A program made the translations under genes and the position numbers. Below the pieces are notes generated by a model. The model did no database searches. It was not told the origin of the DNA and saw only the letters and a list, made by a program, of their open reading frames with translations. Of a DNA stretch of 64,000 nucleotides, positions 10,628-20,670 are shown piece after piece (positions within the stretch are counted from its first letter, which is position 1; each line of letters begins with the position of its first letter). Location: the NCBI GenBank assembly GCA_017938695.1, contig JAGBBA010000025.1, positions 48,843 through 112,842 of the forward strand. The letters are read 5' to 3'. This stretch comes from Clostridia bacterium (GTDB lineage Bacteria; Bacillota; Clostridia; Christensenellales; Aristaeellaceae).

Positions 10628-12055
10628 ATGAAAAAGCTGGCTTCCCTGGTGCTGGCCCTGTGCATGCTGCTGTCCCTGGCCTCCTTCGCGAGTGCTGAAG
10701 AGTACAACATGCCCGCCATGAACACCACCGACCCCATCACTCTGTCCATCATGACCTGGGACGACTTTGAGATGACCGCTGCTCTGGCTGCCGAGTTCTC
10801 CAAGATCTATCCCAACATCACCGTTGAGATCATCCGCACCACCACCGCTAACGTGACTGCGGACCTGACCAACTACGCCGCTTCCAACTCCCTGCCCGAC
10901 CTGTTCTTCTTCCTGGATCTGGATCCTCTGATGGCCAGCCCCTACATGGCTGACATCACCGAGTACATCGAGAACGACGAAGAAGCCCAGACCAAGCTGT
11001 ATCCCACCCTGCGCAAGATGGGCTACATCGACGGCGAGCGTTGCTTCTTCATGGCTGGCGAGTTCCTGCCCGCTACTGTGTACCTGGATGCCAACGTGTT
11101 CGAGACCATGAACGTGGAAATGCCCGCTCAGGACTGGACCTGGGAGCAGTTCGTTGAGCTGACCCAGTCCATGACCGATCCCACCCAGAACATCTGGGCC
11201 TACACCAACGGCATGTATGCCCCCGTGACCTTCGGCCCCATCTCCCTGACCGAGAACGCCATCGGCGAATTCGGCTGGAACGGCGAGAGCTACAACTTCG
11301 AGTCCGGCTGGGCCGAGGCTCTGGAGCTGCAGCAGGAGAACATCCGTCTGGGCAACACCTGCGTGGGCGGCTCCGATGCTTACCTGGCTGTTGATCCCGC
11401 CAACGAGTGGCCCGGCCAGACCGGTCACGTGGCTGTGCTGACCGACGCCTTCTGGACCCTGAACAACATCTACACCAAGCCCCTGGCCCTGGATCGCGGC
11501 ATCAAGATGGTGCCCTACAATCCTCCGGTGGGCGCTGAGAACGGCGGCCAGCTGGCCTTCCTGGACGGCATCGCTGTTTCCTCCGGCTGCGAATATCCCC
11601 GTGAGGCCTATGAGCTGATGAAGTACCTGTGCTGGGGCAAGGACGGCTGGATGAAGCGCTGCGAGCTGTTCCCCACCCTGGTTTGGGAAGGCACCGAGAA
11701 CAAGGCTTACGACGTGCCCAACTGCCTGCCCATGATCCAGGACGACGAGCTGAACCAGGCTTTCGCCGCGCTGATGCCTGACCTGGGCTACTGGAACGAC
11801 TGGGTCTCCTTCATGGAGAACATCAAGAACCCCGTGACCTGGGGCGCCCGTACCATCCCCGGCTTCAACGCCTTCCTGGCTAACTACTACAACGGCGCTG
11901 ACTTCAATGGCGTGATCGGCATCGAGGCCGCCATCAACGAAGGCGCTGTGGACGCTTACGACTACACCGCTCTCCTGGCTGAGCAGGGCCGCTACTACTA
12001 CGAGCAGGCTATGGCTGCCTTCTACGAGATCTACGGCCAGCCCGCCGCCAAGTAA
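10628..12055 (+). CDS. ABC transporter solute-binding protein (family 1)
   Basis: 475 aa with a classic signal peptide (MKKLASLVLALCML then an AxA-type cleavage site near ASAEE). The mature protein is a family 1 extracellular sugar-binding protein: LSIMTWDDFEMTAALAAEF, NSLPDLFFFLDLDPL, and QLAFLDGIAVSSGC near the hinge/closing region. TAGGAGGG precedes the ATG. It is separated by 71 bp from the permease upstream; that gap holds a short stem-loop (AAAGCCC...GGGCTTT, 10581-10599), which may adjust mRNA stability. It is the last gene before a strong terminator, consistent with higher dosage of binding protein than of permease. Confidence 0.93.
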   Translation: MKKLASLVLALCMLLSLASFASAEEYNMPAMNTTDPITLSIMTWDDFEMTAALAAEFSKIYPNITVEIIRTTTANVTADLTNYAASNSLPDLFFFLDLDPLMASPYMADITEYIENDEEAQTKLYPTLRKMGYIDGERCFFMAGEFLPATVYLDANVFETMNVEMPAQDWTWEQFVELTQSMTDPTQNIWAYTNGMYAPVTFGPISLTENAIGEFGWNGESYNFESGWAEALELQQENIRLGNTCVGGSDAYLAVDPANEWPGQTGHVAVLTDAFWTLNNIYTKPLALDRGIKMVPYNPPVGAENGGQLAFLDGIAVSSGCEYPREAYELMKYLCWGKDGWMKRCELFPTLVWEGTENKAYDVPNCLPMIQDDELNQAFAALMPDLGYWNDWVSFMENIKNPVTWGARTIPGFNAFLANYYNGADFNGVIGIEAAINEGAVDAYDYTALLAEQGRYYYEQAMAAFYEIYGQPAAK

Positions 12056-12088
12056 GCAAAGAACCAAGCATTGACTTGATTCCAAGCG

Positions 12089-12123
12089 AAGGGGGAGCAG
12101 ACTTCGCTCTGCTCCCCCTTTTC
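12089..12123 (+). terminator. Rho-independent terminator after the importer operon
   Basis: A perfect 12-bp stem (AAGGGGGAGCAG / CTGCTCCCCCTT) with a short loop is followed by a T run. It lies 33 bp after the solute-binding protein stop. Confidence 0.9.
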
Positions 12124-12152
12124 CCAAAGACCCGATGGAAGGATGTTCACGG

Positions 12153-14108
12153 ATGCGCAAATGCCTTGCACTGCTCATGGGCCTGGTGTTGCTTCTGCAG
12201 CCGGTGGGCGGTTTCGCTGCCACGCTGACGGCGGACGCCAGCGTCACCACCATTGAAATGAGCGATACGCTCTACGGTTTGTTCTTTGAGGACATCAACC
12301 ATGCGGCGGACGGCGGCCTGTATGCAGAGCTTTTGCAGAACCGCTCCTTTGAGTATGAGGATATCCTGAACCCCAAGAGCCATCAGCACTACACCGGCTG
12401 GCAGTTCAACATGATCGCCGGCGGCAAGGGCAAGAGCTCGCTGGAAACGGAGAATCCCATCCATGTGAACAATCCCCACTACATGCGCGTCAGCGTAACG
12501 AAGGCCCCGTATTACCTGGCCAACATGGGCTATGGCAGCAATGCCTTTCAGGGCGGCGTTACGGTGAATGAAGGCGAAACCTACCGCTTTTCTGTCTACC
12601 TGCGCAATGCAGGGGACTACGCGGGCGATGTGTCGGTGGCCATCACCGACCGGTCTGCCCACCCCATCAGCGAAACGGCTGTGTTTACCCCCGGTGAAGC
12701 GTGGCAGAAGTTTGAATGCACCTTCACCGCCCAGAAGTCTGCCAACGCCTGCCTGACCTTGATCCTGGAAGGCACCGGCAGCCTGGATATGGACATGGCC
12801 AGCCTGCTGCCCAGGGACTGCTTCGGCGCGGAGTGGCCCGGCGGCGGCCTGCGCACCGATCTGGTGCAGACGCTGATGGACCTGCAACCCCGTTTCCTGC
12901 GCTTCCCCGGCGGCTGTGTGGCCGAGGGCTCCTACTACCGCAGCAACTTCTACAACTGGAAGGACACGGTGGGCCCGGTGGAGCAGCGCAAGGAGAACTT
13001 CAACACCTGGGGCTACATGCAGTCCTATGGTATCGGCTTCTTTGAGTACTTCTGCCTGGCGGAAGCCCTGGGCGCGGAACCCCTTCCTGTGGTGCATGCA
13101 GGCCTTCTGTGCCAGGCCCGGGATGTGAAGGAAGCCCCCCTGACCCTGGAAGAAACCCGGGCCTATGCCCAGGACATCCTGGATCTGATCGAGTTTGCCA
13201 CGGGCGATGCGAGCACCGTCTGGGGTGGGCTGCGGGCGGACATGGGCCACCCGGAACCCTTCAAGCTCAACTATCTTGCCATCGGCAATGAAAACTGGGA
13301 CAACATTTACTTCGACCGGTATGCCATCCTTTCCGATATCGTGAAGGAAGCGTACCCGGAGATCACCTGCATCGTGGCGGCTGGCCCGGTGGCGGAGGGC
13401 GCGCTGATCAACAACAGCTGGCGCAACATCCGTGCCCGGTTCGCCGATGATCTGGTGGATGAACACTACTACATGGAAAGCCAGTGGTTCCTGAACCATG
13501 GGGATCGCTACGACAGCTACCCCCGCACGACGCAGGTTTTCCTGGGCGAGTTTGCAGCCCACGAGCCCGTGAGCGGAGGTAAACGCCCCAACAATCTTTA
13601 CAGCGCGCTGTGCGAGGCGGCCTACATGACCAGCCTGGAACGCAACAGCGACGTGGTGCGCATGGCCTGCTATGCGCCCCTGCTGGCCAGGGAAGGGATG
13701 TTCCAGTGGACGCCCGACCTGATCTGGTTCAATGAAAAGGATGTGCTGCTGACCCCAAACTACTATGTGCAGCAGATGTTCTCCGCCTCCCTGGGCGACC
13801 AGGTGGTGGCGAGCACCGCTGAGGGCAGCAGCCTGTACCATGTGGTGACCCGCACCGAGAATGAAATGCAGGTGAAGGTGGTCACCCTGTGCGAAGAAGA
13901 ACAGGAGCTGACCATGAACCTGGCCGGTGTTCCTGACGGCACAGGCCATGTGGTGCAGATGACCGGCAACAGAAAGCATCAGAATTCCTTTGCCAACCCG
14001 GATCGCATCAAGCCGGTGGAAAGCACCTGCGAGATCGCGCTCGGCCAGGTGAAGGTGACACTGCCCGCTAACTCTGTGACGATCTTCACCTTCCCGTTGA
14101 CCAAATGA
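12153..14108 (+). CDS. Secreted alpha-L-arabinofuranosidase, GH51-like
   Basis: About 651 aa, removing terminal arabinofuranosyl residues from arabinan or arabinoxylan outside the cell. A signal peptide covers residues 1-23. A beta-rich CBM4/9-like region (about 80-215) is inserted before the main barrel. The GH51 catalytic residues are visible: acid/base Glu380 in IGNENW and nucleophile Glu466 in FLGEFAAH. The C-terminus is a beta-sandwich. The frame opens at 12135, but the ATG at 12153 is preferred: GGAAGGA lies about 9 bases before it and it begins directly with the signal peptide. The closest kinship looks to be the longer secreted plant/Bacteroides-type GH51 enzymes rather than the cytosolic AbfA at 15156. 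Confidence 0.9.
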   Translation: MRKCLALLMGLVLLLQPVGGFAATLTADASVTTIEMSDTLYGLFFEDINHAADGGLYAELLQNRSFEYEDILNPKSHQHYTGWQFNMIAGGKGKSSLETENPIHVNNPHYMRVSVTKAPYYLANMGYGSNAFQGGVTVNEGETYRFSVYLRNAGDYAGDVSVAITDRSAHPISETAVFTPGEAWQKFECTFTAQKSANACLTLILEGTGSLDMDMASLLPRDCFGAEWPGGGLRTDLVQTLMDLQPRFLRFPGGCVAEGSYYRSNFYNWKDTVGPVEQRKENFNTWGYMQSYGIGFFEYFCLAEALGAEPLPVVHAGLLCQARDVKEAPLTLEETRAYAQDILDLIEFATGDASTVWGGLRADMGHPEPFKLNYLAIGNENWDNIYFDRYAILSDIVKEAYPEITCIVAAGPVAEGALINNSWRNIRARFADDLVDEHYYMESQWFLNHGDRYDSYPRTTQVFLGEFAAHEPVSGGKRPNNLYSALCEAAYMTSLERNSDVVRMACYAPLLAREGMFQWTPDLIWFNEKDVLLTPNYYVQQMFSASLGDQVVASTAEGSSLYHVVTRTENEMQVKVVTLCEEEQELTMNLAGVPDGTGHVVQMTGNRKHQNSFANPDRIKPVESTCEIALGQVKVTLPANSVTIFTFPLTK

Positions 14109-14173
14109 CATTGTCTATAACAGCAACGCTTGGAAAAGCAGCTGAAGAATAAAACAAAAGCGAGGTGATCATC

Positions 14174-15097
14174 ATGCTGCATATTCGTTCCCTGCGGGAA
14201 GGTCTGCCCCTGTTCCGTGCGCTGAATTCTGACATCCGCATTTCCATCATGGAGCTGCTTTATCAGGAAGGCCCCCTGCATATGAGTGCCATTTCCGATA
14301 AGCTGGGCATCACCGCAGGTGCGCTGACGCCCCACATCAAGGCCCTGACGGATTGCGGGCTGATCACCATTGAAATGACCGGCGGCAAGCACGGCGTACA
14401 GAAAATCTGCTGCGCCACGGATGAAAAGATCATGATCGAGCCCACCCAGCAGCACCGCTCCTTCAACATTTATGAAACGGAGATCGGCATCGGCCAGTAC
14501 ACTGCCTATGAGGTATCGCCTACCTGCGGCGTTTGCACGCCGGAGAAGATTATCGGCAAGGTGGATGATCCGCGGTTCTTTGCCAGCCCCGAACGGTTCG
14601 GTGCGGAGATATTGTGGTTCGGCCACGGCTATGTGGAATACATGCTGCCCTGCTTTTTGCAGAACAACCAGGAGATGGTGGAAATCCAGATCTCCATGGA
14701 GATCTCTTCCGAGGCCCCTGGCTGCTCGGAGGACTGGCCCAGCGACGTGTATTTCAGCATGAACGGCGTGGAGCTAGGCTACTGGACCAGCCCCGGCGAC
14801 TTCGGCCGCATCCAGGGCATTTATAATCCGCCCTGGTGGTTCCGCAACTGGAACCAGCATGGCCTGTACAAGCTGCTGTCCATCAACAGCACCGGCACCT
14901 ATATGGACGGCGGCCGCATCAGCGATACCAAATTGCAGGATCTGAAGATCGACAACGGCAGCGCGATGCTCTTCCGTATCTATGTGCCGGAAAACGCTCA
15001 GAATGTGGGCGGCCTGACCCTCTTTGGCCGTTCCTTCGGCAACTATCCCCAGGATATCCGCGTGCGGGTACACTATCGCGACAAGGAAGACGCATGA
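14174..15097 (+). CDS. ArsR/HTH-type transcriptional regulator with large C-terminal domain
   Basis: 307 aa. The N-terminal 70 residues form a winged-helix ArsR-like domain (DIRISIMELLYQEGPLHMSAIS, then GITAGALTPHIKALTDCGLI as the recognition helix). The remaining 230 residues form a beta-rich domain of unknown fold, with a conserved-looking Cys pair (SPTCGVCTP). Typical ArsR proteins are about 100 aa, so the long tail may bind an effector such as arabinose or an arabino-oligosaccharide. Its position between the secreted and cytosolic GH51 genes points to control of arabinoside use. The ATG at 14174 is chosen because a GAGGTG ribosome site precedes it; the GTG at 14165 is an alternative. Confidence 0.85.
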   Translation: MLHIRSLREGLPLFRALNSDIRISIMELLYQEGPLHMSAISDKLGITAGALTPHIKALTDCGLITIEMTGGKHGVQKICCATDEKIMIEPTQQHRSFNIYETEIGIGQYTAYEVSPTCGVCTPEKIIGKVDDPRFFASPERFGAEILWFGHGYVEYMLPCFLQNNQEMVEIQISMEISSEAPGCSEDWPSDVYFSMNGVELGYWTSPGDFGRIQGIYNPPWWFRNWNQHGLYKLLSINSTGTYMDGGRISDTKLQDLKIDNGSAMLFRIYVPENAQNVGGLTLFGRSFGNYPQDIRVRVHYRDKEDA

Positions 15098-15122
15098 ACT
15101 TCTGCGCAGCCATCTGCGCTGA

Positions 15123-16655
<1,533 letters not shown>

Positions 16656-16669
16656 ATATGTTTTTCCTG

Positions 16670-16701
16670 ACTGGCAGCCTTGCAAAAGGCTGCCAGTTTT
16701 T
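16670..16701 (+). terminator. Rho-independent terminator after abfA
   Basis: The perfect 12-bp stem ACTGGCAGCCTT / AAGGCTGCCAGT has a GCAA loop and is followed by TTTT. It closes the arabinoside segment. Confidence 0.93.
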
Positions 16702-16824
16702 GCGTGCACTTCTCAAAAATTGCGCAGGCCGCATGGGTTGATCAGCCGTGTATAATAGTGGGACATTTTATGACAAAGCGATGGGTCAGGTACAGGGGAA
16801 ATAAGCGGTTATTCTTGTGAAATA

Positions 16825-16838
16825 TGGAAACGTTTACA
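16825..16838. promoter_or_regulatory. cre-like / LacI-family operator
   Basis: TGGAAACGTTTACA has a central AAACGTTT palindrome and fits the catabolite-responsive element pattern bound by CcpA or a related LacI-family protein. It lies in the 361-bp gap upstream of the binding protein at 17017, about 50 bp before the TTTTGTCC box. Confidence 0.6.
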
Positions 16839-16883
16839 CCATTTATGAAATGGCTTACAAGCTGTAAACTGACAAAAAGTACA

Positions 16884-16964
16884 GGACAAAGACAGGAAAA
16901 GGATTTTTTTGTCCACAATTTGGTAAGCAATTGCGTTGTGCAGATTTTGCCCACTGCCTATACT
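16884..16964 (+). promoter_or_regulatory. Promoter with AraC-type boxes ahead of the 17-20.6 kb importer operon
   Basis: The promoter TTGTGC-N17-TATACT occupies 16936-16964. Upstream are GGACAAA (16884-16890) and TTTTGTCC (16907-16914). The proximal box ends exactly 21 bp before the -35, and AAGCAATTGCGTTGT spans the space into the -35. The same arrangement and spacing recurs at 29235-29293. The rest of the gap (16702-16824) shows a possible isolated -10 (TATAAT, 16751-16756) without a good -35. Confidence 0.65.
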
Positions 16965-17016
16965 TGTGTTAAACGGGAGCAAGATTCCCAGATTACATCA
17001 AGGAGGATGGAAAACC

Positions 17017-18636
17017 ATGCGCAAACTGATTGCTACCCTGCTGGCTCTGGTGATGGTTCTGTCCGTGGCGTCTTTCGCTATGGCCGATGAAGAACCCATC
17101 GTGGTGACTGTGTTCCGCGGCGATCCCGGCGACCAGCCCACCAGCGACAACAAGATCTACAAGCTCATCGAGGAAGAGTTCGGTATCACCTTCGAGATCG
17201 AATTCCTGGCTGGCGACCTGGACGAGACCCTGGGCACCAAGCTGATCGGTGAGGACTATCCCGACCTGTTCGACGGCGGCAACTCTGCTGAGAAGCTGAT
17301 CAACGCCGGCGCGCTGATCAACCTGCTGGACTACATCAGCGAAGAAAAGACCCCCAATCTGTACAACCACATCAAGGATATCAAGGACGATATCGTTGAC
17401 GCCGAAGGCAACCTGTACATCATCCCCAACTACGGCATCACCTACAACGCTCAGATTCAGAACGCCTGCAACGGCCCCGCTTTCTTCCTGCAGAAGCAGG
17501 TCCTGGAATGGGCTGGCTATCCCCAGGTGAAGACCCTGAACGAGTACTTCGACCTGATCGAGAAGTTCATCGCTGCCAATCCCGTTGACGAGAATGGCAA
17601 CCCCTATGAAGGCTTTGCCATCCTGTGCGAAGGCTGGCGTCACTTCTGCCTGATCAACCCCGTGCAGCACCTGATGGGCCAGCCCAACGAAGGCGAAGTG
17701 TTTATCAACCGCGAGACTGCCGAGGTTGAAACCTTCATCAACAAGGACTATGCTAAGCCCTACTACAAGAAGCTGAACGAAATGTTCAACAAGGGCCTGA
17801 TCAACAAGGACACCTTCGTGATGAACTATGACCAGTACATCGCCAAGCTGTCCAGCGGCACCGTGCTGGGCATGTTCGACCAGACCTGGGACTTCGGCCC
17901 CGCTACCGACGCCCTGAACGCCGCCAAGATGTACAAGAACACCTACATCGCTCTGCCCCTGGTGTACGACGAGAGCTACGGCTTCGGCGTTATCTCCGAG
18001 CAGTATCTGAACGGTGCTGTGCCCAACAAGGACCGCGGCTTCGGCATCTCCGTGAACTGCGAATATCCCGAGCGTATGATCAACCTGTTTGAGAATCTGC
18101 TGTCCGACAAGTGGCAAAAGATCCTGCAGTGGGGTATCGAAGGCGAAGACTACTCTGTGGTGGATGGCCGCATGGTCATGACCCGCGAGCAGTATGAGCA
18201 GCGCAGCGACGCTTCCTGGAAGATGGCCAACATGGCTACCGCTATCTGGGAATCCGCTCCCAAGAAGCAGGGCACTCAGGACGACGGCAATGCCTGGGCT
18301 CCCGCTGATCAGGGTGAAATCTACTTCGAGCTGATGAACGACTACGACAAGGCCTTCCTGGCTGCCTACGGCTACAAGAAGCCCGCTGACTTCTTCAACG
18401 CTCCCTGCGAACTGGCTCCCTGGGGCGAGGCTTGGCAGATCGACAAGGCTCCCATCAATGATGATTACAACGACTTCCTGCTCATCCAGGATCAGGAACT
18501 GCCCAAGATCATCATGTCCGCTGATGACGCTGAGTTCGAGGCCAACTGGACTGCTTTCGTTGATCGCATCGCTCCCAGCGCTGCTATCCATGACGAATTC
18601 ATGCAGGCCGAGGTCAACAAGCTGATCGGCAAGTAA
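17017..18636 (+). CDS. ABC transporter solute-binding protein (LplA/YtcQ-type)
   Basis: 539 aa. The signal peptide is MRKLIATLLALVMVLS through ASFAMADEE. The mature part is of the larger (500-560 aa) YtcQ/LplA class that works with LplB/YtcP permeases: FRGDPGDQPTSDNKIYKLIEE, DYPDLFDGGN, and GFGISVNCEYPERMINLFENLL near the C-terminal third. The ATG at 17017 follows AAGGAGGATGG; an open frame upstream is leader. It is the first gene of its operon and is followed by an intercistronic hairpin that should make it the best expressed. The substrate is unknown; a complex oligosaccharide is likely given the esterase downstream. Confidence 0.93.
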   Translation: MRKLIATLLALVMVLSVASFAMADEEPIVVTVFRGDPGDQPTSDNKIYKLIEEEFGITFEIEFLAGDLDETLGTKLIGEDYPDLFDGGNSAEKLINAGALINLLDYISEEKTPNLYNHIKDIKDDIVDAEGNLYIIPNYGITYNAQIQNACNGPAFFLQKQVLEWAGYPQVKTLNEYFDLIEKFIAANPVDENGNPYEGFAILCEGWRHFCLINPVQHLMGQPNEGEVFINRETAEVETFINKDYAKPYYKKLNEMFNKGLINKDTFVMNYDQYIAKLSSGTVLGMFDQTWDFGPATDALNAAKMYKNTYIALPLVYDESYGFGVISEQYLNGAVPNKDRGFGISVNCEYPERMINLFENLLSDKWQKILQWGIEGEDYSVVDGRMVMTREQYEQRSDASWKMANMATAIWESAPKKQGTQDDGNAWAPADQGEIYFELMNDYDKAFLAAYGYKKPADFFNAPCELAPWGEAWQIDKAPINDDYNDFLLIQDQELPKIIMSADDAEFEANWTAFVDRIAPSAAIHDEFMQAEVNKLIGK

Positions 18637-18649
18637 TCAAACTTTCACG

Positions 18650-18683
18650 CCATGGGGAGAGGCTGCCTCTCCCCATGGTTTTT
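18650..18683 (+). terminator. Intra-operon hairpin/terminator between binding protein and permeases
   Basis: The perfect 13-bp stem CCATGGGGAGAGG / CCTCTCCCCATGG has a 3-base loop and is followed by TTTTT. The permease gene starts only 17 bp later with no obvious new promoter, so partial termination or 3'-end protection of the binding-protein mRNA is likely. Confidence 0.85.
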
Positions 18684-18700
18684 GGAAAGGGGACGGGATC

Positions 18701-19654
18701 ATGAACAAGACAGTTGTGAATAACCAGGTGCTTCTGCCAAAGAAAAAGAAAAAGCTCTGGAAAACGCTATGGGACCAGAAGTATTTGCTGCTCATGTCTG
18801 TCCCTATGCTTCTGTATGTTCTTTTGTTTAACTACTACCCCATGTGGGGCTGGCGGTATGCCTTCCAGAACCTGGATCTGAACACCCTGAAAAAGGGTGC
18901 CGACTGGATCGGGTTTGAAAACTTTGTCTGGCTGTTCGGCCGCGAAGACTTCCTGATGAGCATCCGCAACACGCTGGCCATGAGCCTGATCAACCTGGTT
19001 CTTGGCACAACGACCTCCATTCTGCTGGCTATCCTGCTGAATGAAGTCCGTACCCGCGCATTCAAGCGCACCGTGCAAACGGTTACCTATCTGCCGCACT
19101 TCCTGAGCATGGTTATCGTTGTTGGTATGGCACAGAACATGTTTATCAGCAACGGCGTGGTGAACACGCTCCTGCTCAAGCTCGGCTTGATCGACGAGCC
19201 GCTGTTCTTCCTTGGCGAAGGCAAGTATTTCTGGGGCCTGGTGGGCGTGATCAACGTGTGGAAGGAAGTGGGATGGAACTCCATCATCTACATTTCCACC
19301 ATGACCTCCATTGACCCCACCCTCTACGAAGCTGCCTCCATCGACGGTGCAGGCCGCTTCAAGCGCATCCTGCACGTTACCCTGCCTGGCATCAAGTCCA
19401 CCTTCGTGGTGCTGCTGATCATGAACATCGGCCATCTGATGGAGGCCGGTTTCGAGCTGCAGTATCTGCTGGGCAACCCCCAAGTGTACGACTATTCCCG
19501 TACCATCGACGTGTTCGTGATGGAATACGGTATTTCTAACGGTAAGTTCGGCCGCGCCATTGCGGCCGGTATGTTCAAGAGCCTGGTGGCCATCTTCCTG
19601 CTGTTTGGCGCAAACTTCATTGCCAAGAAGCTGGACGAAGACACTTTGATTTAA
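18701..19654 (+). CDS. ABC transporter permease (LplB-type)
   Basis: 317 aa. The N-terminus is basic (PKKKKKLWKTLW), then come six hydrophobic segments opening with LLLMSVPMLLYVLLFNYYPMWG, the LplB-type first helix. The EAA loop is TLYEAASIDGAGRF followed by HVTLPGIK. It is preceded by GGAAAGGGGACGG and has 13 bp to the next permease. It forms the channel with the protein at 19668 for the binding protein at 17017. Confidence 0.94.
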   Translation: MNKTVVNNQVLLPKKKKKLWKTLWDQKYLLLMSVPMLLYVLLFNYYPMWGWRYAFQNLDLNTLKKGADWIGFENFVWLFGREDFLMSIRNTLAMSLINLVLGTTTSILLAILLNEVRTRAFKRTVQTVTYLPHFLSMVIVVGMAQNMFISNGVVNTLLLKLGLIDEPLFFLGEGKYFWGLVGVINVWKEVGWNSIIYISTMTSIDPTLYEAASIDGAGRFKRILHVTLPGIKSTFVVLLIMNIGHLMEAGFELQYLLGNPQVYDYSRTIDVFVMEYGISNGKFGRAIAAGMFKSLVAIFLLFGANFIAKKLDEDTLI

Positions 19655-19667
19655 GGAGGGATATCTT

Positions 19668-20582
19668 GTGACTGCTATGACGGTTAAGAAAAAGCGCGGC
19701 CAGAAGCGGGATATCGTATTCCCCTTTGTCAATGGCTTGATCCTTTGCATCCTGATGTTTGTCACGCTTTATCCCGTGCTGAACACCGTGGCCATCTCCT
19801 TTAACGACGGCACCGACGCCGTCCGCGGCGGCATCGGCCTGTGGCCCCGCGTGTTCAGCACCGAGGCGTACAAGTCCCTGTTGACGGACGAACAGATTTA
19901 CAACGCATTCTTCATTTCCGTGGCCCGCACGGTGATCACCACGGTGCTCAATGTGGTGCTCACCTCCATGCTGGCCTTTGCTCTCAGCCGCAAGGAGTAT
20001 GTGCTGCGCGGCTTCATCACCCTGGTGATGGTGCTGACCATGTACGTCAATGCTGGCCTGATCCCCAACTATCTGCTGATCTCCAAAACGCTGAAGCTGT
20101 CAAAGACCTTCTGGGTGTACATCATTCCCACCATGTTCAGCTGCTTCAACATGATCGTGATCCGCACCTACATCAACGGCCTGCCGGAAGCCCTGGCCGA
20201 ATCTGCCCGTATCGATGGTGCCAACGACCTGCGCATCTTCTGGCAGATCATCTTCCCCCTGTGCACCCCCGTGCTGGCCACCGTGGCCCTGTTCGTGGCT
20301 GTGGGCAGCTGGAACCAGTGGTTTGACACGCAGTTGTATAATGGTAGTAAGAAGAACCTGTACACCCTGCAGTATCTGCTGAAGATGAAACTGGCCACAT
20401 CCATGCAAAGCATGAACGCGGCCAATACCTCAGCAGATGCGTTGGTGAACAGCACCAAATCCACCCCCATTACCATCCGCTGTGCCATCACGGTCGTGTC
20501 TGCGGCACCCATCCTGGTGGTGTATCCCTTCCTGCAGCGTTACTTCGTTACCGGCATGGTGCTGGGCGGCGTGAAGGGCTAA
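19668..20582 (+). CDS. Carbohydrate ABC transporter permease (YtcP-type)
   Basis: 304 aa, starting at GTG with an AAGGAGGG site 7 bases upstream. An ATG five codons in is possible but would place the ribosome site too far away. It has six membrane segments, the EAA loop ALAESARIDGANDLRIFW followed by QIIFPLCTP, and the C-terminal YFVTGMVLGGVKG, which is typical of the YtcP/LplC group. It is the last transporter gene of the operon. Confidence 0.94.
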   Translation: MTAMTVKKKRGQKRDIVFPFVNGLILCILMFVTLYPVLNTVAISFNDGTDAVRGGIGLWPRVFSTEAYKSLLTDEQIYNAFFISVARTVITTVLNVVLTSMLAFALSRKEYVLRGFITLVMVLTMYVNAGLIPNYLLISKTLKLSKTFWVYIIPTMFSCFNMIVIRTYINGLPEALAESARIDGANDLRIFWQIIFPLCTPVLATVALFVAVGSWNQWFDTQLYNGSKKNLYTLQYLLKMKLATSMQSMNAANTSADALVNSTKSTPITIRCAITVVSAAPILVVYPFLQRYFVTGMVLGGVKG

Positions 20583-20602
20583 TACTTAATTGGTAATTCA
20601 TG

Positions 20603-20652
20603 ATGCGGAATGCGGCATTGGGGCCATGGCCTTGGTGTGCATTCCGCATTTT
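20603..20652 (+). terminator. Hairpin between permease and esterase genes
   Basis: ATGCGGAATGC (20603-20613) pairs with GCATTCCGCAT (20639-20649), followed by TTTT. The loop is long (25 bases), so it may be a weak terminator or a processing site. Confidence 0.55.
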
Positions 20653-20670
20653 CAGAATGGAGGGATCGAC

